From NCBI RefSeq assembly GCF_000264315.1, contig NZ_AJXU01000031.1, forward strand, positions 62,001 through 126,000: a stretch of 64,000 nt of DNA, read 5' to 3'. Positions 1 through 7,617 of the stretch are shown here, in pieces; position 1 is the first letter of the stretch, and each line of letters begins with the position of its first letter. This DNA comes from Rhodanobacter fulvus Jip2 (GTDB taxonomy: Bacteria > Pseudomonadota > Gammaproteobacteria > Xanthomonadales > Rhodanobacteraceae). The translations under genes were made by a program, and so were the position numbers. The notes under the pieces are model-generated. The model saw only the letters and a program-made list of their open reading frames with translations. It had not been told where the DNA came from and searched no databases.

Positions 1-105
1 ATGTGCCCGAACAGCCGCAGCCTCAATCTGTCGAATTCGGTGGCCGTGGCGGTCTACGAGGCCTGGCGGCAGCTTGGGTTCGTTGGGGCGGGGAATCGGG
101 AATAG
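1..105 (+). CDS. trmL: TrmL tRNA (cytidine/uridine-2'-O-)-methyltransferase, C-terminal fragment
   Basis: Only the last 34 codons are inside the window, so the gene begins upstream. The fragment reads [24 protein letters not shown], the SPOUT-family knot signature in which the SxNLSN...YE..RQ stretch forms the cofactor-binding and dimer surface. TrmL methylates the 2'-O of the wobble base in tRNA-Leu isoacceptors using S-adenosylmethionine (family knowledge). The stop codon lies inside a GGGAAT-rich repeat, so the last few residues (GNRE) are encoded by repeat sequence. The methionine at base 1 is internal, not the start. Another SpoU-family methylase cannot be fully excluded from so short a piece. 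Confidence 0.8.
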   Translation: MCPNSRSLNLSNSVAVAVYEAWRQLGFVGAGNRE

Positions 106-227
106 AGAATCGGGAATAGGAAAAGCAAAAACCTCGGCACCCGCGGCATCCTTTCCGCCGGCGAAACACCGCTCTTCCAATTCCCCATTCCCCATTCCCC
201 ATTCCCCATTCCCCATTCCCCATTCCC
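91..227. repeat. GGGAAT-type repeat with a heptamer microsatellite
   Basis: The left part (91-120) has three GGGAAT units on the plus strand. The right part has six perfect tandem copies of CCCCATT (183-224) followed by CCC. The two parts are largely complementary and could pair across about 60 bases. The repeat covers the trmL stop codon and ends about 45 bp before ubiJ. A related GGGGATC/GGGAATT patch lies after nrdB near 16634-16665. Confidence 0.85.
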
Positions 228-258
228 GGCAACGCGGGCGACGCAAACGCCGCACAGC

Positions 259-264
259 TACAAT
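259..264 (+). promoter_or_regulatory. Candidate -10 box for leaderless ubiJ mRNA
   Basis: TACAAT matches TATAAT at five of six positions and ends 7 nt before the ubiJ ATG, so transcription would start at or next to the start codon. No Shine-Dalgarno sequence precedes that ATG. No good -35 hexamer is seen at 17 bp spacing, so this is tentative. Confidence 0.35.
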
Positions 265-271
265 CGCCGGG

Positions 272-919
272 ATGAACTCCACGCCCAATACCTGGATGCC
301 GCAACCGCTGCGCAAGCTGGCCGGCCGCGCGCTGCAAACCGCGTTGAACCACACGCTGTCGCTGGACCCGGACACGCAGCAGAAACTGGCCGCATTGAAC
401 GGCCGCAGCGTGCAACTGCACCTGCGCGGACCGGAGCTCGCATTGGCGATCACGGTCGACGACGCCAAGCTGGTGGTGGGTCCGCCACAGGAAAGCAGCC
501 AGCTGCGCGTCGCGGCCACGCCCGGCAGCCTGCTGGCGATGCTGTTTCGCCGCGACGACGACGGCATCGCGCCGGGCAAGGTGGAGATCGCCGGTGATGC
601 GGAACTGGCGCGCCGGCTGGAAAAACTGGCCAGCAAGTTCGCGCCCGATTTCGAGGAAGCATTCGCGCGCAGCTTCGGTGATGTGCTGGGCGTGCCGCTG
701 GCCAAGGCCGTCCGCCGCGGCCTGAGCCACGCCCGCGAAAGTGCCGCGCACCTCACCGAGGACGGCGCCGACTGGCTGCGCGAGGAAGCGCGCGTGGCGC
801 TGGCACCGGGCGAGGTGGAGGACTTCCTCGACGGCGTGGACCATCTGCGCGAGCGCAGCGAGCGGATGGAATCGCGCGTGCAGCGGCTCATCGCGCGGCT
901 GCAAGGCAGCGCCGCATGA
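272..919 (+). CDS. ubiJ: UbiJ ubiquinone biosynthesis accessory factor (SCP2 domain)
   Basis: A 215-residue protein with an N-terminal SCP2-like lipid-binding domain (about residues 10-115) and a charged helical C-terminus ending in a predicted coiled coil. UbiJ binds ubiquinone intermediates and scaffolds the soluble Ubi complex with UbiK (family knowledge). The start chosen is the ATG of MNSTPNTW. An in-frame extension upstream would translate the low-complexity heptamer repeat and is implausible. The stop overlaps the ubiB start (ATGA), so the two are translationally coupled as in other gammaproteobacteria. ubiE, often adjacent in this locus, is not present here. UbiK is encoded separately about 10 kb downstream. 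Confidence 0.88.
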   Translation: MNSTPNTWMPQPLRKLAGRALQTALNHTLSLDPDTQQKLAALNGRSVQLHLRGPELALAITVDDAKLVVGPPQESSQLRVAATPGSLLAMLFRRDDDGIAPGKVEIAGDAELARRLEKLASKFAPDFEEAFARSFGDVLGVPLAKAVRRGLSHARESAAHLTEDGADWLREEARVALAPGEVEDFLDGVDHLRERSERMESRVQRLIARLQGSAA

Positions 920-2565
920 CGCCGCTGGGAGTCGTGCCGCGGCTGCTGCGGGTGGCCTCGGTGTTGCTGGCGTATCGGTTGGACGAACTGGTCGACGCCA
1001 CCCACCTGTACCGTCCGCTGAAACTGTTGCGCCCGTTGCTGGCGCGGCCGCGCGCCAACGTGGCGCAGCTGTCGCGCGGCGAGCGGCTGCGGCTGGCATT
1101 GACCGAGCTGGGCCCGATTTTCGTCAAGGCGGGCCAGGTGCTGTCGACTCGCCGCGACCTCGTCCCTGCCGATATCGCCGACGAGCTGTCGCTGTTGCAG
1201 GACCAGGTCGCGCCGTTCCCCGGCGCCGAGGCCCGCGCCATCGTCGAGCAGCAGTTGAACGCATCGACCGACCAGCTCTACGCGCACTTCGACGAAAGGC
1301 CGCTGGCCTCCGCCTCGATCGCCCAGGTGCACGCGGCTACCTTGCGCGATGGCCGCGAGGTCGTGGTGAAGGTGCTGCGTCCGGGCATCGATGCGCGGAT
1401 CGCCCGCGACGTGAAGCTGTTGCGCTCGCTGGGCGAACTGGCCCAGCGCTGGCACCCGAACGCCGACAAGATCCGGCCGCTGGACGTGGTGGCCGAAGTC
1501 GAGAAGATGCTGGAAAACGAGCTGGACCTGCAGCGCGAAGGCGCCAGCGCCAGCCTGCTGAAGCGCAACTTCGACAGCGGCGTGGATCTCTACGTGCCCG
1601 CCGTGCACTGGGAGCTCACCGCCGCGCGCGTGCTGACACTGGAGCGCGTGCACGGCGTCAGCAGCGACGACATCGCTGCCATCGACGCGGCCGGCATCGA
1701 CCGCAAGGCGCTGGCGGCCAAGGGCGTGCGGGTGTTCTACGAGCAGGTGTTCCGCGACAACTTTTTCCATGCCGATGCGCACCCCGGCAACATCTGGGTG
1801 GACACCGCGCGCACCGGCGAGCCGCGTTTCATCGCGCTGGATTTCGGCATCATGGGTTCGCTACCCGAGGCCGATCAGTACTGGCTGGCGCAGAATTTCA
1901 TCGCCCTGTTCGAGCGCGATTACGCCCGCATCGCGCAACTGCACGTGGCCGCCGGCTGGATGCCCGCCACCCTGCGGCTGGACGAACTGGAAGCGGCGGT
2001 GCGCACCGTATGCGAGCCGTACTTCACCCGCCCGCTGTCGCAGATCTCGCTGGCCGAGTTGGTGGTGAAACTGTTCCAGACCGCGCGCCGCTTCGAGCTG
2101 ACCCTGCAGCCGCAGCTGATCCTGCTGCAGAAGACCCTGCTGAACATCGAAGGCGTGGGCCGCATGCTCGATCCGCAGATCGACATCTGGGCGGTGGCGC
2201 ATCCGGTGCTGAAACGCATCCTGCGCGAGCGCTACAGCCCGCTGCGCACCCTGCGCGACGTGCGCAAACGGCTACCCGAGTGGCTGCACCACGCACCGGA
2301 ATTTCCCGAACTGGTCCGTGACGCGCTGCGCCAGGCCGGCCGCGGCGAACAACGCACGCTGGCCGATCCGCTGGCCCTCGCCCTGCTGCACGACAACGCG
2401 CGGCGCCAGCACAAACTGCTGGCGTGCAGCTTGTTGGGCGCCTCGTTGCTGATCGGCGCCGCCCTGCTGTGGACGCTGGCTCCGCAGCACGGTCCGTGGC
2501 CGCCGCTTGGCGCCGCCGTGGCCGGATTGCTGGCGTTTGCATGCGGCTGGCCCCGCTCGCGCTGA
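916..2565 (+). CDS. ubiB: UbiB, ABC1/ADCK-type kinase-like ubiquinone biosynthesis protein
   Basis: A 549-residue member of the atypical ABC1/ADCK kinase family. The KxGQ motif is KAGQ at residues 71-74. The alanine-rich nucleotide loop ([11 protein letters not shown], 131-141) replaces a glycine-rich loop. A lysine follows in VVVKV (152), then the catalytic-loop motif HADAHPGN (285-292) and DFG (309-311). Two hydrophobic segments (about 496-515 and 525-543) anchor the C-terminus in the inner membrane. UbiB is required for aerobic ubiquinone synthesis and is thought to use ATP hydrolysis to help extract lipid intermediates for the Ubi complex (family knowledge). The gene overlaps ubiJ by 4 nt. 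Confidence 0.95.
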   Translation: MTPLGVVPRLLRVASVLLAYRLDELVDATHLYRPLKLLRPLLARPRANVAQLSRGERLRLALTELGPIFVKAGQVLSTRRDLVPADIADELSLLQDQVAPFPGAEARAIVEQQLNASTDQLYAHFDERPLASASIAQVHAATLRDGREVVVKVLRPGIDARIARDVKLLRSLGELAQRWHPNADKIRPLDVVAEVEKMLENELDLQREGASASLLKRNFDSGVDLYVPAVHWELTAARVLTLERVHGVSSDDIAAIDAAGIDRKALAAKGVRVFYEQVFRDNFFHADAHPGNIWVDTARTGEPRFIALDFGIMGSLPEADQYWLAQNFIALFERDYARIAQLHVAAGWMPATLRLDELEAAVRTVCEPYFTRPLSQISLAELVVKLFQTARRFELTLQPQLILLQKTLLNIEGVGRMLDPQIDIWAVAHPVLKRILRERYSPLRTLRDVRKRLPEWLHHAPEFPELVRDALRQAGRGEQRTLADPLALALLHDNARRQHKLLACSLLGASLLIGAALLWTLAPQHGPWPPLGAAVAGLLAFACGWPRSR

Positions 2566-2594
2566 CACTCGACACCATCGGCAAGAACGGGATG

Positions 2595-2670
2595 GTGGGA
2601 GCGGCTTCAGCCGCGATGCTCCTGCTTTGGGGTCCAGGAGCAGAAGCATCGCGACTGAAGTCGCTCCCAC
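2595..2670. repeat. REP-like inverted repeat, GTGGGAGCG family
   Basis: Two arms of about 26 bases, GTGGGAGCGgCTTCAGcCGCGATGCT and its near-exact inverse, face each other across about 25 bp between ubiB and truC. Each arm contains a small internal palindrome. The same element recurs at 21241-21309. In RNA it would form a long hairpin and may act as a terminator or mRNA stabiliser for ubiB. Confidence 0.85.
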
Positions 2671-2700
2671 AAGCCCCGCGAACCTTCCGCACGGATTCCC

Positions 2701-3405
2701 ATGCTTGAAATCCTCTACCAGGACGACGCGCTGATCGCGGTGAACAAACCGGCGAATCTCGCCGTGCACCGATCGAAGATGGTCGGCAATGCGGAGGAAT
2801 TCCTGATCGACCAGCTGCGCGAGCAGATCGGCGACAGCGTGTACCTGGCACATCGCCTCGATCGCGCTACCAGCGGCGTGCTGCTGGTGGCGCGATCACG
2901 CGATGTGGCCGCGGCGTTGGGTGAGCAGTTCATGGGTCGCCACGTGCACAAGCATTACCTGGTGGTGGTGCGCGGCTGGCCGGAGCCGGCGGAAGGCGTG
3001 ATCGACTACGCGCTACCCGGTTCGCGCGAAACCGGCCCGCGGCGCGAGGCACGCACGCATTACCAGCGGCTGGCCACGATCGAGGTGCCGATCGCGCTGG
3101 GTCGTTATCCGCAGCAGCGTTACGCCCTTGTGCTGGCGGAGCCGGAAAGCGGCCGCTTCCGCCAGATCCGCAAACACCTGGCGCACATCCATCACCCGGT
3201 GGTGGGCGATTGCCAGCACGGCCGCGGCGATCACAACCGGCTGTACAAGCAGCACTTCGGCTGTCACCGGATGCTGCTGCACGCGTGGCGGATACGCTTT
3301 GCGCACCCCGTCAGCGGCGCGCCGATGCAAGTGGAGGCGCCGCTGGATCGCGCGTTCGCGGACCTGCTGCAGCGCTTCGGCTGGCGCGTGCCCGCCGCTG
3401 AGTAG
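2701..3405 (+). CDS. truC: TruC, tRNA pseudouridine(65) synthase
   Basis: A 234-residue RluA-family pseudouridine synthase without an S4 domain. The N-terminus MLEILYQDD-x-LIAVNKP and the catalytic motif HRLDRATSG (catalytic Asp54) match TruC closely. So do RYPQQRYALV, GRFRQIRKHLAH and the GD..HG..NR block near residues 176-183. TruC isomerises uridine 65 in the acceptor stem of certain tRNAs (family knowledge). The ATG follows 30 bp after a REP-like element. No strong Shine-Dalgarno sequence is seen. The downstream gene is arfB, 53 bp away on the same strand. Confidence 0.9.
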   Translation: MLEILYQDDALIAVNKPANLAVHRSKMVGNAEEFLIDQLREQIGDSVYLAHRLDRATSGVLLVARSRDVAAALGEQFMGRHVHKHYLVVVRGWPEPAEGVIDYALPGSRETGPRREARTHYQRLATIEVPIALGRYPQQRYALVLAEPESGRFRQIRKHLAHIHHPVVGDCQHGRGDHNRLYKQHFGCHRMLLHAWRIRFAHPVSGAPMQVEAPLDRAFADLLQRFGWRVPAAE

Positions 3406-3458
3406 CGGCGCGCGCACCACGCGTGCCTCACTCCGCTTCCCTTACACTTCCCCTCATC

Positions 3459-3881
3459 ATGTTGACCATCAGCCCCAGCCTCGCCCTGCCCGAACCCGAA
3501 CTGGTCGAGCGCTTCCTGCGTGCCGATGGTCCCGGCGGGCAGCATGTGAATCGCACCGAGAGCGCGGTGGAGTTGCGGTTCGACGTCATCAACTCGCCCT
3601 CGCTGCCGGACGAGGTGCGCGAACGGCTGCTGGCTCGGCGCGATCGCCGGCTCACCGCCGAGGGCGTGCTGGTGATCCAGGGGCGCCGCTTTCGTGACCA
3701 GGCGCGCAACCGCGACGACGTGCGCGAACGGTTGGCCGAACTGATCCGCAGCGTGTTGCGGCCACCCAAGAAACGCGTGGCCACCCGCCCCACCCGCGCC
3801 TCCAAGGAACGTCGCCTGGCTGGCAAACAGCAGCGCGGCAAGATCAAGCAGACGCGTTCGCGCGAATGGAGCTCCGAATGA
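3459..3881 (+). CDS. arfB: ArfB, alternative ribosome-rescue peptidyl-tRNA hydrolase
   Basis: A 140-residue protein with the release-factor catalytic motif GGQ at residues 26-28, followed by HVNRTESAVELRFD. The C-terminal tail is basic and disordered (about residue 105 onward, rich in Lys/Arg), as needed to enter the empty mRNA channel of a stalled ribosome. ArfB hydrolyses peptidyl-tRNA on non-stop ribosomes (family knowledge). The ATG giving MLTISPSLALPEPEL aligns with E. coli YaeJ. A GTG 36 bp upstream would add residues absent from the family. The stop overlaps the start of the acyltransferase gene. Confidence 0.93.
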   Translation: MLTISPSLALPEPELVERFLRADGPGGQHVNRTESAVELRFDVINSPSLPDEVRERLLARRDRRLTAEGVLVIQGRRFRDQARNRDDVRERLAELIRSVLRPPKKRVATRPTRASKERRLAGKQQRGKIKQTRSREWSSE

Positions 3882-4471
3882 ACGCACCGATGTTGCCGCC
3901 CACCCCGCCGCTGGCGCCCCACCTCAACAGCCGGTTCTGGCCATGGCTGGCGCGCGTCATCCTGCGCCTCAGCGGCTGGCGGTTGCTGGGTGAACTGCCG
4001 AACCTGCCGAAGCTGATCCTCATCGGCGCGCCGCACTCGTCGTACTGGGATGGCGTGTGGGGATTGGTGATGAAAGTCGCGCTGGGCGTGGACATCAGCA
4101 TCATGATCAAGCGCGAAGTGCTGAACGGCCCGTTCGGCATCATCCTGCGACCGCTGGGCATGATCGGCATCGACCGCCGCGCCGCCGCCAACGTGCCCGC
4201 GCAGATGGTGCAGCGTTTCGCCGAGCGCGAACGGATGTGGCTCGGCATCACGCCCGAGGGCACGCGCAAGCCGGTGCGGCGCTGGAAGCAGGGGTTCCTG
4301 CGCATCGCCCACGGCGCCAACGTGCCGATCCAGACCCTGTTCCTGGATTACCCCACGAAAACCTTCACCCTGGGCCCGCTGGTGCACGCCAGCGGCGATG
4401 TGGACGCGGACATGCCCACGATCCGCGCGTTGTTCAAGCCGTACCGGGGCAAGCATCGCAATACGGAGTGA
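3878..4471 (+). CDS. PlsC-like lysophospholipid acyltransferase
   Basis: A 197-residue protein with the acyltransferase HX4D motif as HSSYWD (His53-Asp58) and the substrate-binding PEGTR motif (126-130). These identify the glycerolipid acyltransferase family, which transfers acyl chains from acyl-ACP or acyl-CoA to a lysophospholipid or related acceptor. A hydrophobic stretch near residues 60-75 suggests membrane association. It is shorter than canonical PlsC (about 240 residues) and resembles the compact acyltransferases often found beside housekeeping genes, so the exact acceptor is unknown. It overlaps arfB by 4 nt and is probably co-transcribed with it. Confidence 0.85.
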   Translation: MNAPMLPPTPPLAPHLNSRFWPWLARVILRLSGWRLLGELPNLPKLILIGAPHSSYWDGVWGLVMKVALGVDISIMIKREVLNGPFGIILRPLGMIGIDRRAAANVPAQMVQRFAERERMWLGITPEGTRKPVRRWKQGFLRIAHGANVPIQTLFLDYPTKTFTLGPLVHASGDVDADMPTIRALFKPYRGKHRNTE

Positions 4472-4582
4472 GCGGCAGGCGCTTCGACCTCTGCGCATGT
4501 GGCGCCCGATGATGCCCGCGTTCGCGGCATGCCTTGGGCGCGGCGCAAACTTTCAACCGCCGCCTTCGTCAGCCTCGAAGGG

Positions 4583-5167
4583 CTACTTCTGCAGCAGCAC
4601 GTACTGGCCATTCTTGCCATAGCGCTGCGGGTTGCTGCCGACTTTCGCGCACAGCGAATCGCCGCAACGGGTAAGGGCGCCACGGTGGGTTGCCTGCAGG
4701 ATGTCCTGGCCGAAATGCGCTTGCGCCACCTCCTGCATGCTGCGGTGGACGATCCACGCGGCCGCCCCCACGCTCAGCAGCGAGCCGATCAGCAAGGCAC
4801 CCAGACCGTTCCAGACCAGCGTGCGCCGCGCAGCGGTCAAGCCCTTGCGCTGCACATCCATCGCTTCCGCCGCTGCCCGGACGCTGCTCGCGCTGTGCTG
4901 CAACTGCTGCCGAAAATCGCCCAGGGCCTGGCCGGCGCCCTGGTGGACCGTCTGCTGCACGTTGCTGCCGATCTGCTGCAACGCCGTGTTGGCAAATCGT
5001 TCGCCATCCGCATTCAGGCGCAGAACCCCCTGATCCAGCGCAGCAACCGCCGCCTCGATCCGCTGCGTGCTCTGCGTATTTCGCGCCTCCAGGCGATCGG
5101 CAATCGCCATCAGCCGGATCAATGCCTGCCGAACCGACTCCACATCCCCGTCGCGGGAGATATCCAT
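4583..5167 (-). CDS. Coiled-coil membrane protein of the DUF2235 cassette
   Basis: A 194-residue protein with no family I can name firmly. Residues 10-110 are helical and rich in Ala, Gln and charged residues, consistent with a coiled coil. One transmembrane helix follows at about 117-138 (LGALLIGSLLSVGAAAWIV). The last 40 residues carry two cysteines (CGDSLCAKVG) and a basic tail. The architecture resembles small mobilisation or relaxation-type accessory proteins, but the resemblance is weak. It is the third gene of a minus-strand operon, 18 bp after the DUF2235 lipase. An accessory, adaptor or second immunity role is inference. Confidence 0.6.
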   Translation of the reverse strand: MDISRDGDVESVRQALIRLMAIADRLEARNTQSTQRIEAAVAALDQGVLRLNADGERFANTALQQIGSNVQQTVHQGAGQALGDFRQQLQHSASSVRAAAEAMDVQRKGLTAARRTLVWNGLGALLIGSLLSVGAAAWIVHRSMQEVAQAHFGQDILQATHRGALTRCGDSLCAKVGSNPQRYGKNGQYVLLQK

Positions 5168-5185
5168 GGCCTCATCCTTGATGGT

Positions 5186-6601
5186 CTAACGGCTGAATCC
5201 CGGTTGCGCCTGTTGCATCAACTGTTGCGCGGCCTGGTGCTGAGCCTGCCATGGCAAGTCCCACGACATGTTCAGGTCGTTGGCCTGTTGCTGGAACTGC
5301 TGACCGTCGGGGGAGCGCAGATAGTCCTGCGCCACATCATGCTGTGCCCGGTCCCAGAACGCGTTGTCCGGATGCTGCGAGGCCGCGTACATGCGGTCGA
5401 TCCATTGGTCGAGTTCGCTGCCAGGCACGTCGTGCCGTGGTTCCGCTGCGGACGGCAGCGGGCCGTTCGGCATCGCCCGACGTTGAAACTGCGCGCTCAG
5501 CGCTTCATCACGCGGCTCCGCGTTGAACGCATCGGCTACATGTTTCGAATCGCGTCGTGATACCTCCAGTTCGTTATAGCCATCTGGCTCGAACCGGCTC
5601 ACCTTGGGCGAGATGCGGAACAGGAACATGCCCTCTTCCGAATGGTGGATCACGTTGAGGCGCGGATCGTCGGGCTCGGCGTACTTTTGCAGACTTGGCT
5701 GGTCGCTGAATCCGTTGATGTAGTCGATCGCGAAGTTGCATGAACGGATCGACAAACCATCCCGGTGATAACCACCGCCCACATCCGAGTGCGCACCGGG
5801 CACATAGATGCCGGCGAACCTCCCATCCGGCGTAATACCGGGATCAATGATGCGGTCGGATTTGAACAGGCTGCGATGCTCATCCATCGCGATGAACTGG
5901 ATGCCGGAAATCACGGACGGCGGCAGCCGCCGGTCCTCATGCATCGCATGACCGGTACCTACCGGATCGAACAACACCACCGCCTGCGCCACCTGATGCG
6001 GCGGCACCAGCGGCGGCTTGGTGTACTCGACGTGCTTGATATGGTGGTGTCGATCATAGGTGTAGTGGGCGCCGGATGGATCCTGAACACCGCGCTCATC
6101 CACCATGCGGGAGAGCAACGCGACCGACTCCCCGCCTCGACTGAAGCCGATGCTGGCGACACGAATCTGCACATCAGGATCGTCGCGCCTCCACAGCTTG
6201 GCCTGCTCGATGAATCGCCTGTACATCTCTTCTGCGCGCTCGTCCACTGAATAGCCGAACGCGTTATCAAATACCCACGCAATTGGACGGTGTTGCTGCG
6301 TCCCGGCGCCCGAAACATACTCGGAGTCGAAGTTTGAACCGCCGCGATCCTGAATTTGGTTGGCAATGAGAGCCACATTGGTTGCGTGCTCGGGATCATG
6401 GATGAAGTCATTGCCGGTGCCATCTAGAGCTGCGAAAAACAGGCGTTCATGCGGATTACTCGCATGGATGAGGATCGGCACCTTAAAAGATTCGAGCTGC
6501 ACACGGTCATCGGCATAGATTGGCAAACGCAAGGTTGCAGGGTCGTTGCGAACTCCATCGCTGAGGATGCCATCCGGATCCATCCTGTCGTGCTCGCTCA
6601 T
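5186..6601 (-). CDS. DUF2235 / Tle1-like phospholipase, probable antibacterial effector
   Basis: A 471-residue alpha/beta hydrolase of the DUF2235 (Tle1) family. Visible motifs are the N-terminal DGTGND (60-65), the nucleophile elbow GFSRG (152-156, Ser154) and HSDVGGGY (271-278), whose Asp is the usual acid. No signal peptide is present, as expected for an effector injected by a contact-dependent system. The last 90 residues are Gln-rich and helical (repeated QQ, ending QQAQPGFSR). Tle1 proteins are type VI phospholipases, and relatives in Xanthomonadales can be type IV secretion effectors (family knowledge). The canonical XVIPCD motif is not evident. The ATG has an AAGGAA Shine-Dalgarno 8 nt upstream. 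A lipoprotein gene precedes it by 13 bp, the typical immunity position. Confidence 0.85.
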   Translation of the reverse strand: MSEHDRMDPDGILSDGVRNDPATLRLPIYADDRVQLESFKVPILIHASNPHERLFFAALDGTGNDFIHDPEHATNVALIANQIQDRGGSNFDSEYVSGAGTQQHRPIAWVFDNAFGYSVDERAEEMYRRFIEQAKLWRRDDPDVQIRVASIGFSRGGESVALLSRMVDERGVQDPSGAHYTYDRHHHIKHVEYTKPPLVPPHQVAQAVVLFDPVGTGHAMHEDRRLPPSVISGIQFIAMDEHRSLFKSDRIIDPGITPDGRFAGIYVPGAHSDVGGGYHRDGLSIRSCNFAIDYINGFSDQPSLQKYAEPDDPRLNVIHHSEEGMFLFRISPKVSRFEPDGYNELEVSRRDSKHVADAFNAEPRDEALSAQFQRRAMPNGPLPSAAEPRHDVPGSELDQWIDRMYAASQHPDNAFWDRAQHDVAQDYLRSPDGQQFQQQANDLNMSWDLPWQAQHQAAQQLMQQAQPGFSR

Positions 6602-6614
6602 GTGACGTTCCTTG

Positions 6615-7214
6615 TCAGTATGTGTGGGTCCAAGCCAGGATCACGTCGTCGCGGAAATTGCTGTCTTTGTTGCCCGGGATCTGCTCAGCTTTGGTCGCAA
6701 TGAACGCCTTCATGTAGACGCTGATCGTGCGATCGTTGATTTCGAGAAATATCCCCGGCTCGCCGCCCCAGGAACCATCCGGAATTTGGTTATCTGGCAC
6801 TTGGTACAGCACGCGTTCGTTCTTGAAAATGGCGCCTATATCGACTTGGGCCGTGTGCGCCACACCATCGAGAGATGTCCAGTTCACCTCGGCGGGCAGT
6901 GGGAAGTTGGGAATGCCGGCATAGGACGCGAAGGGCCAATGATCCCGGTAATCTTCAGATGGTGGAGCTGGCGACGGTCGCTCATCTGCCTTGTAGGGCG
7001 TGAAGTTGAAATCGTTGTAAATGGCGTGGCAGCGAACGGTGTTGTAGCAAAACACCTGGAAAGCATGATTCACGAATCGCAGCGGAAACATGGATGAGGT
7101 CGTTTGATGCTCGGTGGAATCGGGCTTGTTCGACATCGCGGGCGCGCATCCTGTGATCAATAGAAATGCGGCGGCCAAAAGAGCACCGCGCAGGGTGGGA
7201 AAACAGTCACGCAT
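6615..7214 (-). CDS. Lipoprotein, probable immunity protein for the DUF2235 lipase
   Basis: A 199-residue predicted lipoprotein. The start MRDCFPTL leads into a hydrophobic signal peptide and a lipobox ending LLITGC, with the lipidated Cys about 22 residues in. Another ATG 9 bp upstream is possible, but the GAGG sequence sits about 10 nt before the chosen one. I do not recognise a named family in the mature part, which has two Cys near FCYNTVRC and a strand-rich segment (VNWTSLDGVAHTAQVDIG). First position in an operon with a periplasm-acting lipase suggests an envelope-located immunity protein. Periplasmic lipoproteins are the usual immunity partners of such lipases. The function is inferred from context. 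Confidence 0.65.
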   Translation of the reverse strand: MRDCFPTLRGALLAAAFLLITGCAPAMSNKPDSTEHQTTSSMFPLRFVNHAFQVFCYNTVRCHAIYNDFNFTPYKADERPSPAPPSEDYRDHWPFASYAGIPNFPLPAEVNWTSLDGVAHTAQVDIGAIFKNERVLYQVPDNQIPDGSWGGEPGIFLEINDRTISVYMKAFIATKAEQIPGNKDSNFRDDVILAWTHTY

Positions 7215-7617
7215 AAGGAACATGCCTCGATTAATGGCGGCGTCACACACTGCGGCCTTGAGGGTTTGACGGCCCACGACCATTCTGAAGTCCCATCGAA
7301 TAGCCGTCCGCGATGGGAGACCCTTCCCGCAGGGTAATCGAAACACGCAACCCACCACATCAGGGAATTCCCACGCGGGCGTGCGGCATCGCCATGGCTT
7401 CAACGCCACGAATGGTCTGGATCGTCGTGCTCGCGACGGGTCAGCGGGCCGGGGCGGCTTGCGGAACTGAACACCTTACTTCCGCCACCAGACGCACGGC
7501 CTCCGCCTTGCATTCATTGGCACGACTCGGAGTGGACCAGGCTACTCGCGCAGACATGGGTCGACGAGATGAATTCCGATTGCCCGATGACCAGCCGGTA
7601 GCGCCCGGCTCCGGTAC
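7215..7617. other. Intergenic region without recognisable gene
   Basis: About 400 bp between the lipoprotein gene and the end of the antiporter gene. I see no convincing reading frame, RNA gene or strong terminator. It must contain the promoter of the minus-strand lipoprotein-lipase operon, but no clear -35/-10 pair stands out. Base composition is somewhat lower in G+C than in the flanking genes. Confidence 0.5.

Noticed and set aside
74-271. N-terminal extension of UbiJ through the heptamer repeat
   Set aside because: It would translate low-complexity repeat DNA; the family starts at MNSTPNTW.
4500-4580. Hairpin between the acyltransferase and coiled-coil genes as a bidirectional terminator
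   Set aside because: The stem is short and no T-run follows on either strand.
5186-6330. XVIPCD secretion domain at the C-terminus of the DUF2235 lipase
   Set aside because: The tail is Gln-rich, but the conserved motif of XVIPCD (an Asp-His-Val-type core) is not seen; only a weak analogy.
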